Part shown: positions 1 to 13,305 of the stretch, piece by piece
Layout of the letters: every line of letters starts with the position of its first letter
Position numbering within the stretch: position 1 is the first letter of the stretch
Source of the DNA: Tamarix chinensis
Taxonomy: Eukaryota > Streptophyta > Magnoliopsida > Caryophyllales > Tamaricaceae
Assembly: GCA_030549775.1 (NCBI GenBank)
Contig: CM060172.1
Span: 4,857,361-4,921,360 of the forward strand
Length of the DNA stretch: 64,000 nucleotides
Direction of reading: 5' to 3'
Program-made: the position numbers and the translations under genes
Notes under the pieces: generated by a model
Told to the model about the DNA's origin: nothing
The model's database searches: none
The model's input: the letters and a program-made list of their open reading frames with translations, nothing else

Positions 1-1331
1 CTGATAAACCGAATCATGCTTCACATTCAAGTAAATTGTCCCTATTTTCTCTAAAATCATGCCTTCTTCTCAGGACACAAAATTAATTGAACATGCATAA
101 ATTAGAAGCCAAACCCTAATGTGGGCATAAAAAATTTAAATTTTATATAATACATCACATTACATGCTTATTCAAGCCACATTTCAAAGGTAAGAATGGC
201 TTATTTTATGCTTAGTAAAACTTTCCACTAAGGAAGAAAACTCAAACTAGATGATTCTCAACTTCCAAAACCTTTAAAAAAACCAATTTAAATGTAAAAC
301 CCCTAATTTATTTAAAAAAAATTTACTTTGTAGAAGCATAAATTACCAAATTATTGGGTTTTACTGCCACAATCAGCATAAGTTTGGTTCCTCGTCTTTC
401 ATATGCTAAGTTCTAGGGCTAAAACAAACCAAAACTAAAGTAAATAAGTAGAAATACAATTCCATACATATAGATAAAGGTTATGGATAAATATTATCAA
501 TAAAACAAGATAACCAAAATACTACAAGGTATATAAGAGTCAAAAGGAAAACCGATCATAACCAACTAGCACTTTTAGGTACAACACCAATTTACCCTAA
601 CTCTTAGACCCAAATGCCCACTCTGAAAATGAAACTTCTTCCTAAGGACTCTAGTTATCCTTTCCACTCTTATACTCTTAATGCCACTCAATGGACCAAA
701 CGTAGTCATCTGTAAAAGTAGTATCACAAAGACTTTCTCATACTGAGCAAATCACAATACCTCACAAAAGTTAGTACACCCATACTTCACATAGTCACAC
801 AGAATCTAAAAAGCATGCTTGAGCACAAATCATGTACCATAACCACAAATAATATTCATGGAACAACATATATAAACATCTAACTCAAGATCAATAATAC
901 AACATGCTAATTAACTTCTCATCATGTCAAGGTACAATAGACATATCTATTTAGTTTAGATTCCAAACACTATGGTAGGGAACTAAAATAACTACCAAAC
1001 TAACAATCCAAAATAATAAAATGGTAAGGCATTAAATCATCTTCCAAACCAACAAATCCAATTAATACCGAGGTAAGGCATTAATTTCCTCTTGATTTTG
1101 CCCTAATTACTCCATCTCATTTTGGCAAAATAATTTATTTACTTAATTTTCCTAATAAATCTTTAATTTTCCATAATTCTCTAAATTAGGATTTTGGGGC
1201 ATTTTAGGTAGGCAGTGGACAATAATCTTATGTTAGGTACAACAGTAGAACCCCATTTTTTTATGTGTATTTTTAGCTTCCACAATATTTTTTAACAAAT
1301 TTTTTTGGTAGTAAAAAATGGGGTTCTTACA
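1..1331. repeat. LTR fragments in opposite orientations (chromovirus family)
   Basis: No gene is visible. The stretch at about 293-1206 starts TGTAAAACCCC and reads as a minus-oriented LTR of the family that fills this window. Its 560-750 part is a recognisable reverse complement of 6,960-7,130. The LTR-like minus end is the GGGGCATTTTA run near 1,206. A short plus-oriented LTR 3' end follows and finishes GGGGTTCTTACA at 1,331. No matching target duplications were found, so these look like truncated or recombined pieces. Positions 1-292 resemble more of the same AT-rich material but have no diagnostic motif. Confidence 0.55.
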
Positions 1332-1611
1332 TATATCAATATGACCAGGTTTACCTCAATATCCATGGTTTAATTATATCCCCCTCAAGTAAGTAAAAAT
1401 GGAAGTATCTATTGTGTAATAAAATGAAAAGAAATGAATTATTGGTCCGGTAGTTGCCTTAGTGTCCTACTCTGGTATTGTTTTGGATTTATTAGTTTGG
1501 TAGATGCCTTAGTGTACTACCTTGATTTTTTTAGATTGTTAATTCAATAGTTGCCTAAGTTCCCTACCATAGTGTTCAGAATCTATTTAAATAATCATAT
1601 ATTTTTGTTGT
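1332..1611 (+). repeat. Left part of a plus-oriented LTR interrupted by solo LTR A
   Basis: Three copies of a GGTAG...CTACC-like module (about 1,447, 1,497 and 1,545) match the module block of the solo LTR at 20,706-24,868. The sequence resumes after 6,761, where the expected downstream LTR parts appear. The LTR is therefore older than the element inserted in it. Its 5' start is not identified. Confidence 0.55.
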
Positions 1612-2379
1612 TGTAACACCCCAAAATTAACTGTTTTTTTTAAGCGGAAGTAATTAAAATAGAAACTCTTAAATTAAAACCCGTGAATTCTGGGGATGTT
1701 ACCGCCACACTTAGTACCAAACCGGTTCTCTCCGACCATTTCAGTACCAAGTACTAAGGCTAAAAAGAGATTAATATTAAACTCAAACAAAGAGTTCATA
1801 AAATGAATTAAAAGATCATAACAAAAAAATCAGAGTACGCATAAAAGTTTATAATAAAAAATAAGATAGGAATCAGAGTGCGAAATCCAAATTCCTCGAA
1901 GGGAATATTCTTACAATCAATAAAAGGTTTATTTTAAAAACTCAATATGAGGTAATAAATCATAAAAGAAATATAAAAAAATAACATAATGAAATAAAAT
2001 CACATGAAGAGAAACTACGGCCACGACACTCTCGAACTTTGAGCCAAAACATGCTCAACGCTCAGCCCCAACTGATGTCTCGCCCACCTACACAAAGTCA
2101 GAAGGGCATACTACTCGTGGGAATGAGCAGCACCCATGAAACTGGTGATCAGTACGCTACATACTGAGCAAGATAACCGAGAACTAAGGCCAACACATAA
2201 GCACATAATCCATGTAGAAAAATAATAGGGAATAATCACCAACATAATAACATAAAGGCAAATGAACGATCAGGTAAAAATGCCAAGATCCAATATAGTT
2301 CAAATTAATTACTTCATAAATCCTTTATTGAAATGTTTTCACACCATACTCTTTATCAAGTCCATATGAGTAGGGGAAC

Positions 2380-2720
2380 CCCACTATTTTAGCCGGTGGA
2401 TTGGTCGTGAGGGTACATGCCCTGCCACTATTTTAGCCGGTGGATTGATCGCGAGGGTAACATACCTTGCCACTATTTTATGACGGCGGATCGGTCTGGT
2501 CCCTTTCTCGTACGGTGTTCCACTATAAGTAATTAGTGTCTTTCCCATGTCTTAGCAACTGTAGGGTTTGATTTTGTTGAGCTCGGGATCCCCCACTATT
2601 ATAGCCGGTGGATCGGTCGCGAGGGTACATGCCCTACCACTATTTTAGCGGGTGGATCAATCACGAGGGAAACATTCCCTGCCACTATTATGCCAGTGGA
2701 TCGGTCTGGGCCCGGCTCAA
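2380..2720 (-). repeat. Six hairpin-like modules (3+3) in solo LTR A
   Basis: Copies begin near 2,380, 2,424, 2,470, 2,592, 2,637 and 2,682. Each has CCACTATT, a short spacer, then CCGGTGGATCGGTC or a variant. CCAC and GTGG can pair, so each copy could form a small stem. Two triplets are separated by a unique segment that contains a 'tccacta-taagtaattagtgtc'-type sequence. The same arrangement occurs in three other LTRs of this window. Function unknown; a promoter or RNA-structure role is only a guess. Confidence 0.75.
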
Positions 2721-3107
2721 CATGTACCACTTTACGTAATTAATGTTTTAAGTATCTTATTCAGAAGCTTTCATCTTGGACATGCATGAATCATTCCCTT
2801 ACACTTCACACATCACAAATCATAAAATTTCACAATCATAATTACACTTTAATCACTAACACACATGATAATACAAAAATTCTAAGCAACCACAATAAAC
2901 CCTAATTATCCACACAAACCCTAGTTTAGTCTCCTACGGACCCTTATATAATCTCGACGTATTATTTTTCATCTAAAATGTTCAAATACCTAGATAACAC
3001 TTACATTACCTTCCTTACATCCCAAACCAACCTTTCATACATAAATTTCACTCCCATGCAAAATTTACACATCCTATGCAACCTCTCGAACTTTTCATAC
3101 AACCCTA

Positions 3108-3800
3108 AATCCCATGCAATCATTAACTCCCATGCAAAACCCTAACTCTACCATGCAAACAATAATACCACCATACAACCATTAATACTACCATGCTAAT
3201 ATTAATACTACCATGCAAGCCCTAATACCACCATGTAACCCTAATACCACTATACAACCATTAATACCACAATGCAACCATTAATACCATCATGCAAACC
3301 CTAATACCACCATGAAAACCCTAATACCACTATGCAACCATTAATACCACCATGCAAACCTTAATACCACTATGCAACCATTAATACCACCATGCAAACC
3401 CCAATACTACCATGCAAACCTTAATACCACCACACAAACCCTAATACCGCCATGCCACCATTAATACCACTATACAACCATTAAAACCACCATGCAACCA
3501 TTAATACAACCATGTAAACCCTAATATCACCATGCAACTATAATATAGCCATAAATTGGATTATCCCATACGAGACCATAAATTATATTTTCCCACACAA
3601 AACCATAAATTATATTCTCCCACACAAAACCATAAATAGATTCTCCCATATACAACCATAAATTATATTCTACCATAAATTATATTCTTCCACATATAAC
3701 CATAATCTAGATTCTCCCATATAAAACCATAAATTATATTCTTCCACAAAAAACCATAAATTAGATTCTTCCACATGAAACCCTAAATTAGATTATTCCA
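3108..3800. repeat. Two adjacent minisatellites inside solo LTR A
   Basis: From 3,108 to about 3,545 a unit of about 20 bp (taatacCACCATGCAAACC and variants) is repeated around twenty times. From about 3,545 to 3,800 a different unit of about 28 bp (ccataaattatattctccca type) takes over. The CCCTAA strings within it are part of the degenerate unit and are not telomeric arrays. A different minisatellite occupies the same relative position in the LTR at 34,867-40,067. Confidence 0.8.
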
Positions 3801-4369
3801 CTCATGAATCATTAAAATACTTATGTTAACTCATATCCCTTGATCAACTTATTTTCCCCATTATCCTTTTCCATCCTTACTCCCACAAAAACCACATTAA
3901 CATCCTCACATGCATTTCTCATAGGGTCACAACACATATCATTACATACCACAATATTTCATCACATATAGTACACAGGCCATACAAAAGCATACTTCAA
4001 CTCCACATTATACCATATACAAAAAATTAATAATGATAAACATAGGACACATAGCATATGAAGCACATAATGTATATAAGCACACAAAAGGCCTTAGAAC
4101 TCCTTACCTAAAACGACACTGGTCTTGGAGCACGCTCCTATGCCTCCTTAGGGCTTTTACTAGTTTTACCAATTATGAGGGAAAAGCTAAAATTAGACTC
4201 CCTCCTATCAAAAATACTATTAATCACTAACTTATTATAAGACTAGGTTTTTAACTAAATAATAATATATTAATAAAATAACATTAACTAATTGCTAACT
4301 TTGCTAAAGATATAAAAGTAACAGAAATATTATAAAAGTTGATAATACAAGGTTGGAAACTTTAACCTA

Positions 4370-4990
<621 letters not shown>

Positions 4991-5029
4991 AAATAAAATA
5001 AATTAAGGCATGTAAAAATAGGGAGAAGG

Positions 5030-6340
5030 GTTCAGAGGGTCTAGGGTTCAACCTTAGGCTGGTGGGGATAGGCGGCACTGGCGGTGGTGTACGGCGGCGG
5101 CGGCGGTGGCCGGAAAAAGGGAAGAAAAGGGTAAAAGTTGATTGCTGGGAAAAAGATAGGGAGAATTTAGGTGGGAGTTGGGGTGTTTAGAGTTGCTTAG
5201 AGGGAGAGGAATAGAATAAGGGTGGTGGTGCAGCCAAAGGTTGCGGCACACGGCGGCGGCGGCGGTGGTGGTCGAATGGAGGAGAAGAAGAGAAAGAGAG
5301 AAGGAGAGGGAGAAAGAGGAAAGTAAAGGTAGGGGAAGGTAAAGGAGGGTCTGCAGAACATAATGGGAGGTGAAAGAAGAGGCGGAAACGGCGAAATAGG
5401 TGGCTAATGGTGGTTCGAAGGGCGGCGGGGGCAGAAAAATAGGTTGGTTGAGAAGGCTACTTCGCACAGCCGAGGTGGCTTATGCAGGAAGAATCGAGGG
5501 GGATGGATGATTTGGTTAGCTAGAGGGAGGTGCAAGGAAGATTTTGGTGGCCAGAGATGGTGGCGAAGTTAGCCGGAGGCGACGTATGAGGTGTCTGAAG
5601 GGGTGGCGATGAAAAGGATGGAAAATTCTAGTTAGGAGACAAAAGCTCAATTGAGGGCTATTATGGGGGTATTTATAGGCTTAGAAGGGAGGTTAGGGTT
5701 CTATGGGTCGGTGTGGGAGTAAGAAAAGTAGGGTTAGGGTCATCGGCAGCGATAGTTGGCTGATGGCAGCAATTTTTAGGGGAGGGGGGTTGTGCGCAGG
5801 AGAGAGAGAGAGAGGAAAATGTGAGAGGAGAGGGGGAGTTAGTTGGGTGAATGGGTTGTGAGTTAGAAGGGGAGAGGGAAAAGAGTATCAGCCGGTCAAT
5901 GACATGATCGACGGTGAAAAACTAGGGACGTGGCGGCAGTGACGTTGTAGGTCATCGGTGTCGAACGGGGCTGGGGAAGGAGAAAGGAGGAAGAAAAGGG
6001 ATGGACCGGCGGTCCAAAAGAAAAAAGAAATAAAGGAAAAGGAGGAAAGAACCGGGTGGTTGGGCGCTGGTTAAATTTTTTTTTTAACAAAACGTGGCGT
6101 ACAAGGAAACAAATAAGCAAAACACGGCGCTGTGGGGGAGAAGGTAAGAGGCGGCTGCGCGGGCTGGGCCATGCCGAAGAAAGGAAGGAGGGAGGGAGGA
6201 CTTGGGCAGCTGGGCTGGCCTAGGTCGGGGAGGAGGAAAAGAAAAAGAAAAGAAGAAGAAAGAAAAAGAAAGAAAAAGAAAGAAAAAGAAAGAAAAAGGA
6301 CGAAAGAAAAGGGAAAATGGGAAAAAAAGGAAAAGAGAAA
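5030..6340. repeat. GC-rich purine-skewed island in solo LTR A
   Basis: Strongly G/A-rich on the plus strand, with CGGCGGCGG runs near 5,090-5,110 and 5,250-5,270, and a GAAAAA/GAAAGA tract at 6,235-6,330. The open frames here on both strands are products of biased composition: they are proline/leucine- or lysine/arginine-rich with no domain. The corresponding island in the oppositely oriented LTR at 20,706-24,868 is pyrimidine-rich, which agrees with the orientations assigned. Confidence 0.75.
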
Positions 6341-6761
6341 AATAATTAGGTTGGGTATTTAAATTAATTAAAATATTTGGGATATTTAAAAATAATAATA
6401 TTTAAATCCCTTTTTAGGCTAAATTAGGATTTTTAAAAGATTTTCCATAAATTCTATTTTAATTAGCAAATCACTCTAATTTTCTTCAATTAAATTATTT
6501 ATAAAATTAATATTAATCTAAAACTATTTTCTCCTTCTTAATAAAATAATTTATTTAATTAATTTCCAAATTAGAATCTTTAATTAGTTAAAATACCCAA
6601 ATTTCCTCTAATTAAAATATTTATAAAATTTCTTATTAATTTACCCTAATTAATTTCCTTTTATTTTAATTAAAAAAAATAAATTATTTAATTAATTTTC
6701 ATAATAAAATCTTATTTAATAATAAATAATAAAATTAGAATTTTTGGGGTATTTTAGTTGT

Positions 6762-7392
6762 ACCTTTAAATAATGAGAAATTAACTAGCATGTTTTACTA
6801 TTGAGCTTCATATTAGATGTTTATATAAATTGTTCCATGAATATTTTTTGTTGTTATGGTACATGCTTTGTGATCAAGTATGCTTTTTAGATTTTGTGTC
6901 ATGTGAGATGTGGGTATACTGCCTCTTATGAGGCATTATGATTTACTCAGTATGACGAAGTAGTATTACTATTTCTTTTACATATGATTACGTGAGAGTC
7001 ATGGAGTGGCTGAAGCATATAAGAGTGGGAAGGATAATTTGAGTCCATGGGAATATTTTTTAGAGTGGGCCTTCAAGTCTAAGAGTTAGGACAAACCATT
7101 GTCGTACCTTTAGGTGCTAGTTTTGGTTTATAATTGGTTTTCCTTTAGACTCTAATGTCCCTTGCTATATTTTGGTTACCTTATTGTACTGATAATATTT
7201 ATCCATATCTACTACATGTGTATGGTATTCTACTTCCATTGATTTACCTTGGTTATGATTATTTTAGTCTTAGCACTTGGCATAAGAAAGGTAAGGGAAC
7301 CAGACTTATACTAAGTATGGCTGTAACACCCAGTAATTTGGTAATTAATGATACCGTAAAATGAAATTTTTAAGCAAATTGGGGATATCTCA
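6762..7392 (+). repeat. Right part of the plus-oriented LTR that hosts solo LTR A
   Basis: Continues the LTR interrupted at 1,611. It contains the conserved 3' segment with 'ttagtcttagcacttgg', 'accagacttatactaagta' and 'tgtaacaccc', which matches 24,715-24,790. The apparent end is GGGGATATCTCA near 7,392. A diverged reverse-complement copy lies at 293-1,206. No downstream primer-binding site is recognisable. Confidence 0.6.
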
Positions 7393-7479
7393 CTCTATGA
7401 ATTGGTTGATAACATGATTTTGATAATATTAGTGAAAGCAGACACTCTAGCTCATAGTATTGTGATTGCATCCACTCCT

Positions 7480-8030
7480 AGCACACATGTTGCTTTCACC
7501 TTTTAAATACTTCTAGCAGTTCCCCCTTACTATTTATTACAAGAAATCATTTCAATATTATCAAATACTTGGTCATATGTTTTACTCGATAAGGAGTCAT
7601 TTGTTGAAGCATCCAAAAGATTCTTAATTTTTAGGTTGAGGCCATCATAGAATGTTTAATTTGGAGACAATAAGGGATTGCATGGTTAGAATATTTCCTT
7701 AGAATATCCTTAATCCTTTCCCAAGAATCATGTAAAGTCTCATCATCCACTTGTAAAAAGGCTATGATACTATGTCTCAGCTTAGTGTTCTTGTAACTTG
7801 AAAAATATCTCTTTATGAATTTCAAAACAAGGTTGTTCCAACATATTGTCGGGATCTTTAGTAGTTACAATACTAGTTCCTTGTTGCTACTCTTGTCGGC
7901 TAGCTAGGCTTCTCCTTAAAGTGCATTCAATCTTAGGATCAAAGATTATGAGTTCCTTACTTATTGAGGTGTTTATGACCCTACAAAGTGGAATCAATGA
8001 ATCAAAAGAAAAAGAAAAGAAAATATGAAC
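7480..8030 (-). pseudogene. Athila-like gag remnant
   Basis: On the minus strand, 7,631-7,825 reads open for 64 residues with the pattern KFIKRYFSSYKNTKLRHSI, then ESLH/DSWERIK-like and QIKHSMM. This is the plant retrotransposon Gag core (a basic KY(F) segment followed by a W-E-R-F/K segment). The frame then breaks, and further left (7,500-7,630) recognisable continuation is spread over other frames. Compared with the Gag at 54,286-55,614, the W-E-R-[FI]-K-[KD] block is conserved. No intact zinc knuckle was found. Likely an old, unrelated Athila-type copy; its LTRs were not located. Confidence 0.6.
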
Positions 8031-10472
8031 TTAATAATTATAAAATATTAATTTATCTAAAAATATAACACTATTATATATTTGCAGTAACTACTCTGAA
8101 GACTTGGTGCAATATTGGGTTGAATGCCTGATAAAGTAGTATATAAAACGTCACACTATGCATAATTATACACATTTTTTTCAAGTTGTGTGTGATGTGT
8201 AGGGCATCATTTCATAGAGATCGCATAAGGCTATAATAAGAGAGAAATATTGTAGATAAAAGAGTGAATTATATAGAACCATGCTACACTATTAGCATCG
8301 GTAGGATTATAAATTAGCTTGCAAAAAAACAAAAAAAGACACAAAGATGATTGAATAATATGCAATCAACATGTAATAAGGTTAATAAAAAAAGACATAG
8401 GGAGGTGGTACCACTTAACACAAACCATGTAACACACAACATACCATCGCTTGCCAAGCTCTCAAGTATCAACACGCTCAATTCACTAGTATTCACTCTA
8501 AGTGAAGCATACATTTAGGCCATCACTATCATAGCACATATACTTTGGAAATGTTGTGCAATGAACCTTGTAGTGTTTCCACTAGGACCTACTCACATCT
8601 CTATAATAATCCTAGAACCATTTTGGATTTGTTTGTGTAGCTTAACCTTTTCGGGTGTCCCGACACTTAGTAAATATTAAATATGGATAGCACACAATAC
8701 TTAACATGAAATTTGGAACACCATAATGAAATACCATATCAACTAAACATGTTATATTGTGATGTGCAGTAGAATGGTAGGAACAAATTTATCCTCTCCA
8801 CCAAAAGATCATCTAATTATAAATGTCTTAATACTAGCAAAACCATAAGAGGATGGAGGAAAAAAAATAGAGAAAGAAAAAAGAAGAAGGTGGAGGTACT
8901 GACAACTCCTAAGTATCCTTATCCTTCCTCTTATAATTAGTGTTATATACTATCCTACACTCATTTCTCCACTACTCTAAATATCAAGTCCAGTGATGTC
9001 GATTTTTCTTCTCAATATAACTATTCTCTAATATAAATTAGTTAGCCCTATTATTGGGAACATATGTTAACTAATAAATCATTTTATTTCTAGCTCGGGA
9101 TCCTATACCTCATTAGCTAACAAAATTAGATAAAATATTCTCTCTGGTCATTATAATAGAGGCTTCCAAGAAAAGCGTAAACAAATGATATGTATTATTT
9201 TATTAAGATATATCAAGGTGATACCTTGGTTATGTTAACCTCTTTACCCACCCTAGGAAGGTGAAAGCAAGTTACTATACATTCTTTAGTTGTGTGATTG
9301 TATAAATCAAGCAATAAAGAAATAACCCATGGGATTTTTACATTGTCTGATAAATTATGATATGCATCTATAGCTAGCTCTAGTATTCTTTCAAATATAC
9401 TCCAAAATGGAGATTACAAAATATAACACCTATGATCTAACTCTAGAACCAAGCAACCCCACAATCAACTCAGATCTTATTCCCTAATCACACTCATGAT
9501 CTCTTTCACTCTTTATTTTGGTATAATCATATCAAATTTACTCTTTTGGGTATTTTTTTTGTTCATGAACTTTTGTTTCTCAATATGTAAATTCATTATT
9601 TTCACCAAAGTAAACAAATTTTATAGATATTGAACTTCCTCCTCTTATTATTCTTCTTAGTTTGTGTAAATTGTTGAAGCTTGTCTTGAATGTGGGAATG
9701 CGCTTGTGTGACTCTATCTCTTTCTATAATTAATTCTTCATTTTGGACTCAACCACTTTTTCTTTTCTAGTTACATAGTGCGTTATTATACAAAATTTTA
9801 TTTTAGATTACATTCCTTCATTTATCGATATTTACCTATCTTGATCCTCGTTAGATTTGCTCAATAATTTGATGTTACTATTGTGATCTTGGTAAATCTT
9901 CATTTATTTCCTTATTTTGTAGATTTGAAATCTTATCTTAGAAATATCTTGGCTAAAGTATATTCCTTAACTTGTTCTTTTCTTTCTTTCACCAGGAAAT
10001 CTTTTTCCATATAACTTTTATTTTCTCTATCCAATAAATTTAGGAAAATCTTTGATTATTCCACAAATCTTCTAAATTTGTGACAATACATTAATTCATT
10101 AACAACATAGTAGATGAAGTCTAAAATATTATCTTGCCTTTAGGTCCTAGGTCTACTGTAAGATTTGATCTTGTACCTTAAAGCATTTTTTCTTATAGTC
10201 CTATAGTTAATTATTCTAGATAAGAACAACATTATTGCTGATACTTAGGTTCACTTAAAGTCTTCTCAATTTATCTCTCGCCTTTTTTACCACTTTAAAT
10301 ATGATTATTATCTTATTTAGCTAATGTAGGACCTACTCTCATTATTTTTCCTGGATCTTATGCTACAGCCTATTCTCATTGGTTTTACCAAGAAACATAT
10401 AAATATATGGTCCAACACATATGCAATCATACTCAAATATTTGGAATTATTAAAATTCTAAGGGATCTAACA
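8030..10472. other. AT-rich unassigned stretch, possible copia LTR at its right end
   Basis: No coding region is supported. The right end, GGGATCTAACA at about 10,462-10,472, is followed by CCCCCTTTT. Read on the minus strand this is a polypurine tract followed by TGTTAG, the usual start of SIRE/Maximus-type copia LTRs. The LTR's other end and a second copy were not found, so this remains tentative. The rest holds nothing I recognise. Confidence 0.3.
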
Positions 10473-12850
10473 AATTCCCCCTTTTGACGAGGACAAGTAA
10501 CTTATGTTCATTTCTATAGAAATTGAGTAAATAAATGTATTAAGGGAACTTAATCTTGAAAACATGACATTTATTAAAGATTATATGATTTAAGCACTGA
10601 AACATTAATTTTAATTTTGAAATTAGTTCAGTCAAGGATGATGTAAGCTAATTAAGGCCACCTAATAATTATTCTTGCATCACTTCTTTTTGAGAAATTG
10701 TTTAAGTAAACTATGGTGGATCAAGGCATGTCTAGTATCCTAAAATCATTTTCTTTTCCATAATTTAGAATCATTGAAAAGATAGATATGGAGAGACTAT
10801 ATAGTTTTTCACTATACATGTCTTAAGAAAAATATCCATGTACCATGATTAACAAAAAAATATATTTGATATTAATTATGATATGTTCATTTTATAAGAG
10901 TATTAAATTCCACAATAGATATAAAACCATTAACACAAGCATTAGCTAAGACAAGCTTAAGAGATTATTTTGAAAATAATACAATATGAGGGTTTTAGGT
11001 AGATAGGGAATAAGATGAGTAGTCATCATTAAGATATTTAAGCTTAGTTGGGGGTAAGTTTAGCATATTTTTTTTACGTTCTTCTTGTCTCCAAAACTCT
11101 TATCACCTTTCATGGAGCTATTTTTTGAGGATTCTAAGCTAAGATATACTACTGAAATAACTCAAGAAACAATCTTCATCATATTAAAAATATGTTCAAC
11201 TTCATTCCTCATATTCTATATATCTTTTACATTTGGCTTGAAGCATCTATTTAGTCCCTTATGAAGATTGATAACAACATAATCAACGACTTTAATATAA
11301 TTTAATACTACAAAAAAAAATCTTAGAGAGTTTATGGCCAAACTTTATTTTAATGTGACTACTTCCTCATCAACACTGAACCCTTTTCCTCATGGTAGTC
11401 ATCCTAATATTTCTCAACTTTATCATGTCAAAACCAAAATGCTCAAACAATATAATCAGCCACCTAATATATGGAATAACACGAGTAGGAGTATCCTTTC
11501 CATGTGTCGATTGATGATTAAAGGCATGCTTATCATGACCTTTTCATCCATGAAACCTATCAAGGTCATGCTCATGACCCTTACTAAAATTCTTTCTTAT
11601 GCCCTCAAAGTTAGATTCTTTTGCATAATCATATACAATAGAATAAACCTAGGACTTAAAGTGGTTGTTGGTTGCACACCAACCCTAACATAACTTCCCT
11701 TATCACCATTTCCAATAATTCTTAAGTCTGACTTTCTTATCTATGACCCAATCACCCTTCTTGTACTTGTTAAAACCTTTACTAGGAATCCTTAGAATCC
11801 TTTTTAATAACACAAAATCACAATTAATTATTATTTATCTTACCTTGTTAATAATCCATACATTCTTTTTATCACTGAAAATAGAAAGGTCAACAAAAAA
11901 TGATTATAACAAATAATCATAAACTATGATATTAGTCATCATAGATCATACCATCCTCGGTGAACAATAATTTCCTTCAAGAAGTCTAATCCTCACTATC
12001 AAGACAGTTAGTGGGATCAAACTTACCAGTTAAAAGAGTTATTTTCTCCTTAATTTTTCTAATCTTGACATCATTGATTGATTCTACCTTCTTTGCTTTT
12101 TAGTATTACGAGAAATGAATTCTCGTTATCCTTCTTCTTCTTTGTAATGCCAATATTTTTATTCTATATCTCTATCTCCTCAAATTGCTTTTCTTTTCCT
12201 ATTCAATCCCTTCTTGAGCTTAGCCTTCAACATAAGGGTTGTTGCCTTGTTCCTCTCTCTTTTCTTCTTATCTCTACTCGATGGTGGAATGCTAAGTCCA
12301 TTGAGACTAACAAACCCTTCAAAAATGTTGATGACATTGTCATCAATATCATCACTAGTCTTTTCTCCTTTCTTTAAATTATCATCATTTCTTTTCTTAA
12401 TCACCTTTTTAAACTTTTTGACTTTACTACCTCGTTTGCAATCACTTCTTCTATGAGATCAAGGATTGGAGCCTAAATCAGGTTCTAGGTTAGGTTTTGA
12501 CATGCTCCTTCTCTTAATCCTTTTTAGTTTTGGTCAATATTTATTTTGGTTAGTTATTAACTTGAAAGAGGACCAATCCTCCATCTTTCTTCTCATACTT
12601 AAAAGTCTCAACCACATATTTTGTTGGTCCCCCCTTACTTTTATTGTTATTCAATTTAGTCCCTTTTTTTTCAATTTCTCTTTAGTATTATTGTTCAATA
12701 AAATGTGAGTCAACACTTTCTATCTGAGTTTCAAAGCTAACAACACCTTCATCCTCTATCTCTTTCTCATCCATTCCCCATTTTTATACCTTTTTTTTAT
12801 CAAAACTTCCTCGATAAAGCACATCTCAGTGTAAATATCCTAATGGTTAG
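10473..12850 (-). other. Unassigned, possibly 3' internal region of a minus-strand copia element
   Basis: If 10,462-10,490 is an LTR/polypurine junction, this segment would be the region just upstream of the 3' LTR. The minus strand has a lysine-rich open stretch at 12,180-12,404 (74 residues; KKRNDD, then DDIDDNVINIFEGF, then basic KKKRERNK). Its lysine-rich composition resembles the extra ORF of SIRE/Maximus elements, but no reverse transcriptase or integrase motif was found. The plus-strand open frames here (for example 11,334-11,693 and 12,078-12,377) show no domain and are probably chance. Confidence 0.25.
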
Positions 12851-12899
12851 TGGTTCCTAAAGCAAGTTATAGAGTAATGGTTTGGAGTGGTGTTAGTTT

Positions 12900-13305
12900 A
12901 AGTATGGTTATGATAGTGTTATGGGCATGAGCAACTCTGGTGGCCTTTAATAGGGTTAATTTTTGCAAGTCGTATGTCATAGAAGAAATAAAAGGGTGAG
13001 AATGAGTGGTTGGGAGGTTGGCTTCACTAAGAAAGATGAGGGTTAGATAACTTTTAGACCACATGATGACCCACAAGTAACCCAAGTATTGTTGGTTAAT
13101 TCATTATAGAATGAGTTAAGATAAACATTGATAGTTTAGCAGATGTAATATTTGAAGAGGCTTATAAATAGTTAAATTTACCAAAGGCATATCTGATTAA
13201 AAAAATTTCTCATCTAGTGGAATTCTCAAGCCATGTAATGAAAGCTAAAGAATACATGGAACTTTCTCTAATAACCTAGGAAAAAAAACAATCAAGATAG
13301 GCATT
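12900..13305 (+). pseudogene. Tat-lineage pol, protease N-terminal half
   Basis: Broken reading frames contain an HDDP segment near 13,050, then IDSLADVIFEEAYK near 13,129-13,170 and LNLPKAYLIKK followed by LVEFSSHVMKAKEYM. This pattern is the Tat aspartic protease (Asp active site, S-A-D-[VI]-[IL]-F, then LVGF). The active-site Gly is not preserved. The frame stops exactly at the start of the LTR element at 13,306, and the protease resumes at 19,296. This is the oldest layer of this part of the window. Confidence 0.75.

Noticed and set aside
3108..3545. Interstitial telomere-like CCCTAA repeats, or a CRISPR-like array
   Set aside because: CCCTAA occurs only as part of a degenerate 20-bp unit with no pure heptamer run. 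The units are contiguous with no unique spacers, and CRISPR is not expected in a plant nucleus.
11334..12708. Plus-strand open frames of 80-119 codons
   Set aside because: No recognisable motif, AT-rich composition and overlap in different frames. Chance is the simplest explanation.
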